From Bacillus thuringiensis (GTDB lineage: Bacteria > Bacillota > Bacilli > Bacillales > Bacillaceae_G): 64,000 nt of DNA. The position numbers and the translations under genes were made by a program. Positions within the stretch are counted from its first letter, which is position 1; each line of letters starts with the position of its first letter. The notes under the pieces are model-generated. The model did not search any database and had not been told where the DNA came from. It worked only from the letters and a program-made list of their open reading frames with translations. The stretch spans positions 1,362,501 through 1,426,500 of the forward strand of contig NZ_CP012099.1 of assembly GCF_001182785.1 (NCBI RefSeq), in the 5' to 3' direction. This document shows, piece by piece, positions 25,990 through 33,154 of the stretch.

Positions 25990-26478
25990 GACCAAATTTG
26001 AATTTTATTAAGAAAGTGGACTAAAAGCGTTGATAACTAGATGGGAAAAGAGAGCATCCTCACTGAAATAAAAAAGCCCTGCACACAGGGCATCTAAAAG
26101 ATACCTTAGCAATAACGACGATTAGGGGGACGTATTAGCTAAGGTATCTGGATGGATGGCTGCATACTAGGTATGCAATCAAGAGCATGGTTGAATGTAT
26201 TGGGATATTCAACACGTTAAGAATAACATGAAATTTCAGTTAATTCATCCGGTAAATTTGTCCAAAAAAGGTGCTTCTATAAAAGTTTTTCACCTAAGAA
26301 TTGGATTCATGGATCTTAACAAAAGCGTTATTTTAATCGGAATGGCAGGTAATGGACCAAATCACCTGCCAAGTGCCTAAACAGTCCGGAGGGGTAAAGC
26401 TCCGTTATGAAAGAGTATAGCTGACTCGTAGATAGTATGTGTAATGTAAAACAGATTATTCGTAAAGGGGAATGCAAG
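25990..26478 (+). other. Hairpin-rich intergenic region, no confident gene
   Basis: Several stems occur in series. They are GCCCTG/CAGGGC (26076-26091), AGATACCTTAGC/GCTAAGGTATCT (26099-26149), GCATAC/GTATGC (26162-26176), GTTGAAT/ATTCAAC (26190-26213), GGCAGGT/ACCTGCC (26344-26370) and GGAG/CTCC (about 26388-26403). A 61-codon ORF at 26195-26380 has no binding site and is not supported. The density of stems suggests a structured RNA or regulatory leader for the gene at 26479. Confidence 0.5.
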
Positions 26479-27078
26479 ATGGGATACATTGAAAAAGCAA
26501 TTGAGGAAATTAAAAATGATTGGTTCGCAGATCATGTTGCTGAAATAAAAGGTGAAGAAGGATTACAAGTAATTCAATGGGGTAAACCAGGTACAAATAT
26601 GTACCGTACAAAATATGTATTATCTGGTGCGAATGTCTTTATTTCTGGTGATATCGGTGAATCGGTTTATAGATTAACATGTTTAGCAACATTAGAGAAT
26701 ATTAAAGGATTTAACCTAAGTTATTTTACAGGTAAATTAGTAGCGTTTTGTGGGGAGCGTTGGAACTTTGATAGTAATAAGGCAAAAAAAGAACTTAAAG
26801 AGTATTGGGAAGAGTATGAAATGAACGATCAAGAAGACGGAAAAGAAATGTATAGAAAAATCATGTCGGCAATTAATGAAAGTTCATCAATGAATGAATA
26901 TCAATATTGGTTACATGATGCATATCACAGTACATCAATGGATTCTGACACGATTTCAGATGTTAGTGATTTCGGGAAAAGGTTACCGTATCGTTTAATT
27001 GGTTACTGGTTAGGATTGCAAATGGCAATTGAGCAATTAGAGAAAAATAAACCTGCAGCAGAAGCAGTTACTTTATAA
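26479..27078 (+). CDS. 199-aa phage protein, unknown
   Basis: MGYIEKAIEEIKNDWFADHVAEIKGEEGLQVIQWGKPGTNMYRTKYVLSGANVFISGDIGE suggests a mixed alpha/beta protein; no domain name assigned. AAAGGGGA is well placed for ATG 26479, so the longer upstream frame from 26437 is not used. It is followed by the repeat units described next. Confidence 0.75.
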   Translation: MGYIEKAIEEIKNDWFADHVAEIKGEEGLQVIQWGKPGTNMYRTKYVLSGANVFISGDIGESVYRLTCLATLENIKGFNLSYFTGKLVAFCGERWNFDSNKAKKELKEYWEEYEMNDQEDGKEMYRKIMSAINESSSMNEYQYWLHDAYHSTSMDSDTISDVSDFGKRLPYRLIGYWLGLQMAIEQLEKNKPAAEAVTL

Positions 27079-27430
27079 CAAAATAGTTATTTTATGCAGA
27101 AAAATAAAAGAACCCGCTGATGCTAAACGGATTCTTTTGTAACAGGAACACAAGGAACACCAGGAGGCTGGTCCAGAGCGACCTAGGTATTCACTTGGAT
27201 GATATTACTATATGTAAATTGGATAAAACGGTTAATGGAAATTAAATGAAATTCTTATTGTATGAGAAAAAATAAAAGAATCCATTTTTGTGAATGGATT
27301 CTTCCCTTAAGGTGTGCAAGAAATTCAAGGTAACTTGACCAGAGTAACCTGTGGAAGTCCTTGTGATAATACTGTATGTAAAGGAGCCAATAAGGTTAAT
27401 GAATTTCAAACAAAATCCTTATTTGAATAG
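27079..27430 (+). repeat. Two tandem diverged ~165-bp non-coding units plus a partial third
   Basis: Unit 1 (about 27079-27248) and unit 2 (about 27249-27409) share an ordered set of parts. First is a CAAAAT-N3-TTATTT box, then AAAATAAAAG, a hairpin (AACCCG.../AATCCATT...GGATTCTT), a CAGAG-GACCT/CAGAGTAACCT box, then GATATTACTATATGTAAA or GATAATACTGTATGTAAA, then GGTTAATG. The next unit starts at about 27410 but diverges after its hairpin. No coding sequence fits. Confidence 0.6.
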
Positions 27431-27574
27431 AAAAAAGAGCACTAGGGAAAGCGCCCTTTAATCAAGACTCATATCGAAAAGCTTACCATGATTAGTGTAT
27501 GTATGATTTTAATGTATGTGCAAGTTTTTTATCAAATCGTTATTTTAAAAATAAAGAGCGCTCTTGACACCTAA
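27431..27574 (+). other. Remainder of the repeat region
   Basis: It contains a hairpin GCAC...GCGC (about 27439-27458), a TTAGTGTATGTATG stretch resembling the GATAATACTGTATGTA box, and AAGAGCGCTCTT (27554-27565) preceded by an A-tract. On the minus strand that last palindrome is followed by TTATTTTT and ends the small membrane gene at 27575-27721. Confidence 0.5.
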
Positions 27575-27721
27575 TCATGAATTATTATGTTCCAGCTTAG
27601 AGTTCTCGGCTGGAGGAATAAAATAATCATGGACAAAGTTTTGATAAATCATACCGCTTATAAATGTAGTATAAAAGACTACACAAAAGAAGATTAAAAT
27701 GTATTTAAATACCTTGTTCAT
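27575..27721 (-). CDS. 48-aa minus-strand membrane protein
   Basis: MNKVFKYILIFFCVVFYTTF followed by ISGMIYQNF and a polar tail ending EHNNS. AAGGTGG lies 8 nt upstream of its ATG and a terminator follows its TGA. It has one transmembrane segment with a short exposed C-terminus. It runs against the early operon inside otherwise non-coding DNA. Function unknown. Confidence 0.65.
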   Translation of the reverse strand: MNKVFKYILIFFCVVFYTTFISGMIYQNFVHDYFIPPAENSKLEHNNS

Positions 27722-27754
27722 ATTAGCGCCACCTTAAAAGAGAGTTTTAATAGG

Positions 27755-27835
27755 ATGGGTAAAAAAAGGTACGGTTATACAAGGATAGAGCGGTTAGCAG
27801 GAATAAAACAAAATCGTTATCTTGTGTGGAAGTGA
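27755..27835 (+). CDS. Possible 26-aa basic peptide
   Basis: MGKKRYGYTRIERLAGIKQNRYLVWK from ATG 27755 to TGA 27833-27835; only a weak upstream AGGA-like signal overlaps. It is strongly basic and ends just before the binding site of the next gene. Confidence 0.35.
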   Translation: MGKKRYGYTRIERLAGIKQNRYLVWK

Positions 27836-27845
27836 GGTAAAGGTA

Positions 27846-28010
27846 ATGGAATTGGTTTTATGGATAATTATCGGTATTTTGTTTGGTCACATCGTGTGTA
27901 TAAAGTTGGATTTAAAACGCTCAAAAGAACGTTTAGATACTTATAAGGAAATGCTGGATATACAAAACGAAAAAATTGATGACGTTTGGGAGTATGTTAA
28001 GAAACTTTAA
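27846..28010 (+). CDS. 54-aa N-anchored membrane protein
   Basis: MELVLWIIIGILFGHIVCIKL is a membrane anchor, followed by a charged helix to VKKL. GTGAGGTAAAGG precedes ATG 27846. Function unknown; a Rz1/holin-type role is not indicated by its early position. Confidence 0.6.
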   Translation: MELVLWIIIGILFGHIVCIKLDLKRSKERLDTYKEMLDIQNEKIDDVWEYVKKL

Positions 28011-28191
28011 CCAAAACGCTATTTGATCCATTATTTTATAAATAAAAAGAGCACATTAATATATGTGCTCTAGGTAAAGATCTTTAAAAGAGGAGTTTTA
28101 AAGAATTTAAATTGTCAATATACTATATGCTTGTCTTTAAAAAGTGTGACTGAAATAAAACTTTCATTTTAGGGAAAAGGGGAGTTGGAGC

Positions 28192-28383
28192 GTGAGCCCA
28201 AAAGTGTACGCCGTTTATAAAGGTGAATTGCTAATATGTATTGGAACTGTACAGGAGTGTGCTAAACATTTGGGAGTACTTCCTAAGACGGTATATTATT
28301 ACAATTCATCATCTTATAAAAAAAGAGTCGCTATTAGAAAGAACGCTCGTAATTATTTAACTGTTATAGCGTTAGAAGATTAA
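28192..28383 (+). CDS. 63-aa HTH-like protein
   Basis: GTG start after GGAG. MSPKVYAVYKGELLICIGTVQECAKHLGVLPKTVYYYNSSSYKKR reads as a short beta strand pair plus HTH as seen in small phage DNA-binding proteins. Target unknown. Confidence 0.65.
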   Translation: MSPKVYAVYKGELLICIGTVQECAKHLGVLPKTVYYYNSSSYKKRVAIRKNARNYLTVIALED

Positions 28384-28419
28384 TATAAATATTTCATTTT
28401 GTAGAAAAGGTGGATGGAT

Positions 28420-28506
28420 ATGTGTACTTATTGGGAAGATGCTGTTAAAGCATTCTTTAAGAAACAAGAGCAGGAACGAAATAAAAGAGCAGCTAGCAAA
28501 AGCTAA
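28420..28506 (+). CDS. 28-aa peptide ending in an A-tract hairpin
   Basis: MCTYWEDAVKAFFKKQEQERNKRAASKS, with AAAAGGTGG upstream. Its last codons form half of the hairpin GAGCAGCTAGC/GCTAACTGCTC. A similar hairpin is repeated at about 28609-28634 without a gene in front. Confidence 0.5.
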   Translation: MCTYWEDAVKAFFKKQEQERNKRAASKS

Positions 28507-28715
28507 CTGCTCCACATTCGACAAAAGATTTCGGGCAGAAATCACTGCAAAGAAATCTGCTTATAGTTAGTATGTACAAGATTACGCTTAGTATTCAAAG
28601 AAATAAAAAGCAGCCAGCAAAAGCTAACTGCTCATGTAAAAAAATCGGAGAAAGATAACAATGTATCTATAGTATTAACGGAATTTTGAGTTTTATTCAG
28701 GGGAGGAAGAAGAAA
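28507..28715 (+). other. Non-coding stretch with a duplicated hairpin
   Basis: CAGCAAAAGCTAACTGCTC recurs at 28614-28632, echoing the hairpin at 28485-28512. Between them lies AAATCACTGC/GCAAAGAAATC pairing and TTAGTATGTACAAG, similar to the GATAATACTGTATGTA box of the 27.1-kb repeats. Confidence 0.4.
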
Positions 28716-28922
28716 ATGATTCAAATTTGTCCGATGTGCAGCCAAGAAACAAGTAATCCAAATGATGAAGAAATTGATGTTGATTTCTGTGATAAATGTA
28801 TGACAGCAGCAATTGATATGGAGGACGAGAAACAGTACAAACAAACGATAATAGGAATGGATTGGGGTAGTCCTGATGGTTCGTTTAGTGCTACTGTTAC
28901 GGTCCCATATAAAAGAAACTGA
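28716..28922 (+). CDS. 68-aa zinc-ribbon protein
   Basis: MIQICPMCSQETSNPNDEEIDVDFCDKCM has two CxxC knuckles, then a beta-rich tail with GMDWGSPDGSFSATVTV. GGGGAGGAAG precedes ATG 28716. Function unknown. Confidence 0.7.
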   Translation: MIQICPMCSQETSNPNDEEIDVDFCDKCMTAAIDMEDEKQYKQTIIGMDWGSPDGSFSATVTVPYKRN

Positions 28923-28960
28923 ACAAAATAATCCTTTTAATAGAAAGTGAGGTTAGGAGA

Positions 28961-29083
28961 ATGAAACCCTTGAAGAAAAGAAAAATCAGAAAATCTATTA
29001 CTCGTCGTGCAAAAGATGTGGAGAAGTATCAAGTGAATAAAGCTTGGAGAAACATTTTTGTACAAGCTGGTATTTTAAAGTGA
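28961..29083 (+). CDS. 40-aa very basic protein
   Basis: MKPLKKRKIRKSITRRAKDVEKYQVNKAWRNIFVQAGILK, with GGTTAGGAG immediately upstream. It is arginine/lysine rich and may bind nucleic acid. Function unknown. Confidence 0.6.
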   Translation: MKPLKKRKIRKSITRRAKDVEKYQVNKAWRNIFVQAGILK

Positions 29084-29117
29084 ATGGAAACATAATATAG
29101 TCCGGCTAGAAAACTAG

Positions 29118-29175
29118 AGGACACCAATTCATTAAAGCAGCAATTAAAGCTGTTTTAGTAATGGGTGTCCTTTTT
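29118..29175 (+). terminator. Long-loop terminator
   Basis: AGGACACC (29118-29125) and GGTGTCCT (29164-29171) enclose an inner AGCAGC/GCTGT stem and are followed by TTTTATTTT. It separates the small-gene cluster from the regulator block. Confidence 0.75.
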
Positions 29176-29198
29176 ATTTTAAAAAGGGAGATGGGGAA

Positions 29199-29369
29199 AT
29201 GAAGGGGTTAAAGGATCAGTTACGTGAATGGAAAAAGCAATCGAATCAAGCAAAGAAGAAAAAGAAGAAAAAGCGAAAAGAGAAATTAAGTACTCGTGAC
29301 ATTGAGGATTTAATGGGGATGCATAGACCTTGTTATGAACGAAGACGTGGGGCAATAAGACAAAAGTAA
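29199..29369 (+). CDS. 56-aa lysine-rich protein
   Basis: MKGLKDQLREWKKQSNQAK followed by eight or more lysine/arginine residues and STRDIEDLMGMHRPCYERRRGAIRQK. GGGAG upstream. It is conserved in style with small proteins preceding ArpU genes in Bacillus phages; function unknown. Confidence 0.65.
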   Translation: MKGLKDQLREWKKQSNQAKKKKKKKRKEKLSTRDIEDLMGMHRPCYERRRGAIRQK

Positions 29370-29396
29370 TTTAAAAATAAAAAGGAGTGGTCTTAC

Positions 29397-29879
29397 ATGA
29401 CTAAACAATTATCTTTCTTACCAAAAATTGATAGAACAGCAACACAAGAGGAATTAGAAGGTGTGTTGGAAAGCGTACGTATACATAGACAATTTGGGAT
29501 GATGCGTAAAGAAATGAAAGTCACTCCTTCTTATGAAGTACGTGAGCATGGTCCTACACATACAGTTGGAAAACCATTAGAAGATGTTGCTTTAGCAAAT
29601 ATTCAACAAAGTAAACGAGAAGAGTGGCTGGAAAGAATGTCAGTACGTATTGATCAGTTTCTAAATCGATTAGGGAACGGACGTGCAGGAAGCATTCAAA
29701 GAGATATTATTTATAAGCGTTATTTAGAAGAAGAGGACGTATGTGATTACATGGTTTACAACGAAATAGGGATGTCAGAGCGTACTTATCGACGTTGGAA
29801 GTCTAAAGCATTTTATAAGCTTGCTTTTGCACTTGGATTAGAAGTTTACGAGACAGAAGAGACTGGAGGTAATGAATAA
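29397..29879 (+). CDS. ArpU-family late transcription regulator
   Basis: A 160-residue protein. The C-terminal HTH (DIIYKRYLEEEDVCDYMVYNEIGMSERTYRRWKSKAFYKLAFALGLEV) is the sigma-like region of ArpU/RinA-type activators that turn on phage late genes. Its stop overlaps the start of the short recombinase by 1 bp. Confidence 0.85.
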   Translation: MTKQLSFLPKIDRTATQEELEGVLESVRIHRQFGMMRKEMKVTPSYEVREHGPTHTVGKPLEDVALANIQQSKREEWLERMSVRIDQFLNRLGNGRAGSIQRDIIYKRYLEEEDVCDYMVYNEIGMSERTYRRWKSKAFYKLAFALGLEVYETEETGGNE

Positions 29880-30421
29880 TGAATTTTGTTCAGCCAATAC
29901 GTAATCCAGAAGAAATACAGCAGCTAAAAGAGTATTTTAAAGAAAAGAGCTTACGTAATTACATTCTCTTCATTATGGGAATCAATACAGGCTTGAGAAT
30001 ATCGGACATTTTGAAATTGAAGGTAGGAGATGTCAAAGGTAGTCATATATCTATGAGAGAAAAGAAAACCGGGAAACAGAAACGAATACAAATTACTGCA
30101 GCATTGAAAAGAGAACTGAAATGGTTTATTGAAGAAAGAGAAGATAATGAGTATTTATTGCAAAGTAGACAAGGGAGGAATCGTCCAATTGGTCGTAGTA
30201 TGGCATATAAGATATTAAGCGGAGCAGCGGCAGAATTCGGATTAGATGAAATAGGCACACATACCTTGAGAAAGACGTACGGATATCATATGTACATGCA
30301 AACAAAAAACATAGCATTACTCATGGAGATATTCAATCACTCGTCAGAGAAGGTCACGTTACGTTATATAGGTGTAAACCAAGATGCAATGGATAAAGCA
30401 ATGACTAGGTTTAAAATCTAA
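29879..30421 (+). CDS. Short tyrosine recombinase (catalytic domain only)
   Basis: A 180-residue protein. Arg in NTGLRISDILKLKVGD, then HTLRKTYGYH, FNHSSEKVTLRYIGV with Tyr. It lacks the N-terminal core-binding domain of the main integrase and has no obvious attachment site beside it. Such genes are common next to ArpU in B. cereus phages; it may act in genome resolution or cos processing rather than integration. Translationally coupled to ArpU. Confidence 0.85.
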   Translation: MNFVQPIRNPEEIQQLKEYFKEKSLRNYILFIMGINTGLRISDILKLKVGDVKGSHISMREKKTGKQKRIQITAALKRELKWFIEEREDNEYLLQSRQGRNRPIGRSMAYKILSGAAAEFGLDEIGTHTLRKTYGYHMYMQTKNIALLMEIFNHSSEKVTLRYIGVNQDAMDKAMTRFKI

Positions 30422-30631
30422 GCATTGCTTTTTCTTTTAAATCTATACAATTACTCATAAATTTTGTACTGTGTAACTCAAAAGGGAAAGTTTAATTAAG
30501 CCAATGATATCAAGGGATTTGGCGAAGGGGTCAGTTACACACAATATAAGATATGGGTAAGTGGCAGTGTCAAGGAATTGCATGGTGTGTATACATAAAT
30601 ATAAAATATAAAGGGGAGGTAATTGTCGTTC

Positions 30632-30850
30632 ATGTTAAATGAAGAGCTACTAGAAGCAATAATTAAATATAAAAGGAATACTGGAAGGAATCCTAATATG
30701 TTACAGCTAAATCCAACTTATTTTAGAAGTATTTTAGAGGAATTGAATTATCCAGAATGGATTATTGAAAAGAAGATGACTGAAATGAAAAAAAGTATCT
30801 TCGGTGTACCGGTGGAACTAATAGATGAGATTGAAAAATTTGAAATATAA
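30632..30850 (+). CDS. 72-aa phage protein, unknown
   Basis: MLNEELLEAIIKYKRNTGRNPNMLQLNPTYFRSILEEL, soluble and helical. Start is uncertain: AGGGGAGGT is 12 nt before ATG 30632 but only 3 nt before an in-frame TTG at 30623. It follows a 200-bp spacer after the short recombinase. Confidence 0.6.
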   Translation: MLNEELLEAIIKYKRNTGRNPNMLQLNPTYFRSILEELNYPEWIIEKKMTEMKKSIFGVPVELIDEIEKFEI

Positions 30851-31288
30851 AATAAGTGGCAGAGTCGTGACCGCTTTTTGGCAGGAAATGTGCCGGTTGT
30901 TTTGGAATTTCCGTGTTATATTTGTATTGTGAGAAGTGGCGGAAAACACAACTCACTATGTTGTTTCTAAACTTCTAAACGGTTCATAATGACGGCACAT
31001 AAAATCCGAAACCAGCAGATGGTACTGATTGAATGATACCGTTATTAGGGAGAGCTTTTGCTCTTCTTCCAGTTACTTAATAGTATTTAGTGTATAGATG
31101 CATAAAATATTATTAGGTGACTGGAAGAAGAATAAATCCTAAATTATCGTATATAAATTAATATAGGACAAATAGTCATAAAGCATCCATTAGGATGCTT
31201 TTAATTATGTGATAAAAAGTTGGTAATTTTGTATAGGGAATGTTTGATAAGGTAATCATGAGGAAAATAAATTATGGGGTGATTTAAT
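30851..31288 (+). other. 438-bp intergenic region with a 26-bp fully paired hairpin
   Basis: 31063-31088 and 31105-31130 pair at all 26 positions, three of them G-U, around a 16-nt loop. The stem base is CTTCTTCCAG/CTGGAAGAAG. A small AGAGC/GCTCT hairpin overlaps its 5' side. Upstream are GTGGCAGAG and GTGGCGG segments and a GTTATATTTGTATTGTG promoter-like stretch (about 30914-30930). No gene is supported. Confidence 0.65.
31181..31203 (+). terminator. Terminator at the left edge of the cassette
   Basis: AAGCATCC-ATTA-GGATGCTT is an 8-bp perfect stem followed by TTA. Its sequence is nearly repeated by the hairpin at 32424-32443, on the other side of the two genes. Confidence 0.65.
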
Positions 31289-31477
31289 ATGAATGAAATT
31301 TGTATCGATGATAAAGTAGAGGTTATTTCAAGGTTCAATCCAGAGTTATATGGAAAAGTTGGACAAGTAATGAAGACTAAATCTAGTTCTCATGGAATAG
31401 AAGTAAGAGTAATATTTAATGACGGATATGAAACATGGATTGGTTTTGAAGATTTATCTATTATTTCAGAAAAATAA
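31289..31477 (+). CDS. 62-aa KOW/SH3-like small protein
   Basis: MNEICIDDKVEVISRFNPELYGKVGQVMKTKSSSHGIEVRVIFNDGYETWIGFEDLSII is an all-beta protein resembling a KOW/SH3-type fold. GGGGTGAT precedes the ATG. It shares the terminator-bounded cassette with the 291-residue gene. Function unknown. Confidence 0.65.
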   Translation: MNEICIDDKVEVISRFNPELYGKVGQVMKTKSSSHGIEVRVIFNDGYETWIGFEDLSIISEK

Positions 31478-31485
31478 TACTTTCT

Positions 31486-31530
31486 AATATATAAATTTGA
31501 TATAATATATATGTGACAAATTTATATATT
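31486..31530 (+). promoter_or_regulatory. Promoter enclosed by a perfect 14-bp inverted repeat
   Basis: AATATATAAATTTG (31486-31499) and CAAATTTATATATT (31517-31530) are exact reverse complements. TATAAT (31501-31506) sits at the start of the 17-nt centre. GGAGG of the next gene begins at 31531. This looks like a strong operator or an RNA switch occluding the binding site; -35 is weak. Confidence 0.6.
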
Positions 31531-31543
31531 GGAGGTATGACTA

Positions 31544-32419
31544 TTGGATTTTCGAGTATATCAAGTAATTTATCCAGATGATTTAACTCAACACGGTCAA
31601 GCGCTATACGAGTTTCTTGGTGCTATGGCAAAACAACCTGGGGAGCATAGGTTCGAATACTGCATTACAAATGATATTGATTATTCAAATGATATAATCA
31701 CATTTTGTTTGAGTGAAGAATATCAATCAAATATCAGTTCAGTAGACGATAATAAAAATGCATATGTTCCAGAAGTATCACCGTACTTAAGTACATGTGT
31801 AGCACTAGATCTTCAAGAAAAGCGCCTTTTAGTTCAACATAGGGACTATCCACCTGATAATCTATCAAAGGATACTAATATGACACGATTATCATTAATG
31901 TTAAATCAAGCTTTTGAATCAGTTTGTAATGCTATATTTAACTATTTAGACACGTCTCGTGAGGCTGATGATGAAGATTTTGCTCATATTTTCAGACATT
32001 ACCGAGTGACAATGTTAAGAGTGAGATTATTTGAGACAGGTCGATATATCTCAGAGGATACACAATTGTTTGAAAATGAAGTTACAGACGACCATTGGAA
32101 ACGTGGATGGGCAGAAGATGGAAGTAGCATGCATGAGGTTATCCTTAAAGCGCCAGGCCGTGGCGGGGAAGGGGATTTAAGAGAATCTCCTATTGCTAAA
32201 AGTCTAATTAACTTAGTAAGAAAAGATGTCATGGAGATTAATTATTGGGATGATGATGGTGTTTCTGAGTCGTTATCTCGTGCAGATTTCAGAAGATTTA
32301 GTATAGCTGGAATTAATATTCATACGTTAGCTATTACTGCCATTCAAACCATTTCTAACGAAGTATACAATAGACGTGGTGAAGTTCGACGCTTTATTGC
32401 AACTAGAGAATTTGATTAA
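31544..32419 (+). CDS. 291-aa protein of unknown function, moron candidate
   Basis: TTG start, GGAGG 8 nt upstream. Sequence runs MDFRVYQVIYPDDLTQHG to EVRRFIATREFD; it is acidic and soluble with no recognised domain, signal or membrane segment. It sits between two near-identical terminators with its own inverted-repeat promoter, and is unlike the small early genes around it. That layout is typical of a lysogen-expressed moron, for example a superinfection or defence gene, but no motif proves this. Confidence 0.75.
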   Translation: MDFRVYQVIYPDDLTQHGQALYEFLGAMAKQPGEHRFEYCITNDIDYSNDIITFCLSEEYQSNISSVDDNKNAYVPEVSPYLSTCVALDLQEKRLLVQHRDYPPDNLSKDTNMTRLSLMLNQAFESVCNAIFNYLDTSREADDEDFAHIFRHYRVTMLRVRLFETGRYISEDTQLFENEVTDDHWKRGWAEDGSSMHEVILKAPGRGGEGDLRESPIAKSLINLVRKDVMEINYWDDDGVSESLSRADFRRFSIAGINIHTLAITAIQTISNEVYNRRGEVRRFIATREFD

Positions 32420-32423
32420 TAAA

Positions 32424-32447
32424 AAAGCATCCATTTGGGTGCTTTTT
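32424..32447. terminator. Terminator at the right edge of the cassette
   Basis: AAAGCATCC-ATTT-GGGTGCTTT followed by TTTTATTTT, preceded by A6; functional on both strands. Matches the 31181 hairpin in core sequence. Confidence 0.8.
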
Positions 32448-32471
32448 TTATTTTGGAGGAGGGGTGTTTTA

Positions 32472-32819
32472 ATGAGACTGTTTGAAAAGATTTGTTCGTT
32501 TTTTAAAAAGAAAGGCATGAAATTACAAATATTAGAGGTTCAAATAAATGATTTACAGCGAGAAGTGGAAAGTTTAAATCGATCTGTTTATGTGTTAGCA
32601 ACGAAAATAGATTCGAAAGCGGATAAGGCAGATGTTTTCCTAATGATTAAACAATCTGAAGTGGTTAAAAAAATTAATGAAAGCGAACCAATTAGAACGG
32701 ATTGTAAAGTTAACATTAAATTAGATGGAAAGGTTATAGCGGAATCTATAGCTGAACATACAGCGGATTCAATACAAGGTCGTGTAATTAAAAGGAGTGA
32801 AATAAATGAAATTAACTAA
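32472..32819 (+). CDS. 115-aa coiled-coil protein
   Basis: MRLFEKICSFFKKKGMKLQILEVQINDLQREVESLNRSVYVLATKIDSKADKADV has a basic amphipathic N-terminus and a heptad-like coil, then a small beta region. GGAGGAGGGG upstream of ATG 32472. The next gene overlaps its end by 14 bp. Function unknown. Confidence 0.7.
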   Translation: MRLFEKICSFFKKKGMKLQILEVQINDLQREVESLNRSVYVLATKIDSKADKADVFLMIKQSEVVKKINESEPIRTDCKVNIKLDGKVIAESIAEHTADSIQGRVIKRSEINEIN

Positions 32820-33018
32820 ACAAGAACAAGCGGTTGCAATTGGCACTTTCATTTCAATGTTAGGACAGGAACTTGTGAATGAGCGTATTGATAAACAGAA
32901 ATTAGAAAGTGTACTTCCTATCTTTAATGAAATGCAAGATAATACAACGCCAAAGCAAAAGAGAGAAGCAATGATTAGTTTGCTCGGTAAAGCGGTGGAT
33001 GAATTCATAGAAAAGTAG
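32806..33018 (+). CDS. 70-aa protein, paralogue of the 33746 gene N-terminus
   Basis: MKLTKQEQAVAIGTFISMLGQELVNERIDKQKLESVLPIFNEMQDNTTPKQKREAMISLLGKAVDEFI. The same pattern (M-LTK-E-AVA...DTTP...KE...) begins the product of 33746-34111, which adds a DNA-binding domain. Function unknown. Confidence 0.7.
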   Translation: MKLTKQEQAVAIGTFISMLGQELVNERIDKQKLESVLPIFNEMQDNTTPKQKREAMISLLGKAVDEFIEK

Positions 33019-33028
33019 CCATAAAAAA

Positions 33029-33068
33029 AGGAAAAGCAACTCGCATTGGGGTGCGAATCACTTTTCCT
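33029..33068. terminator. A-tract hairpin with inner stem
   Basis: AGGAAAAG (33029-33036) pairs with CTTTTCCT (33061-33068), enclosing CGCAT/TGCG. It is preceded by A7 and followed by GATGG, so the T-run lies on the minus strand. Confidence 0.55.
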
Positions 33069-33154
33069 GATGGCAATGTTAACCTTATTATAACAACTTG
33101 TATTTATTTGGTAAATATATAATTGGAATATTCTTTAAAAAGAGGTGAGGATAA

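Noticed and set aside
26195..26380. 61-codon plus-strand frame
   Set aside because: No ribosome binding site, low protein-like character, and overlapped by hairpins; more likely non-coding.
27155..27180. tRNA-like look of the 27.1-kb repeat
   Set aside because: No acceptor stem or T-arm GGTTCGAAT motif could be matched; not a tRNA.
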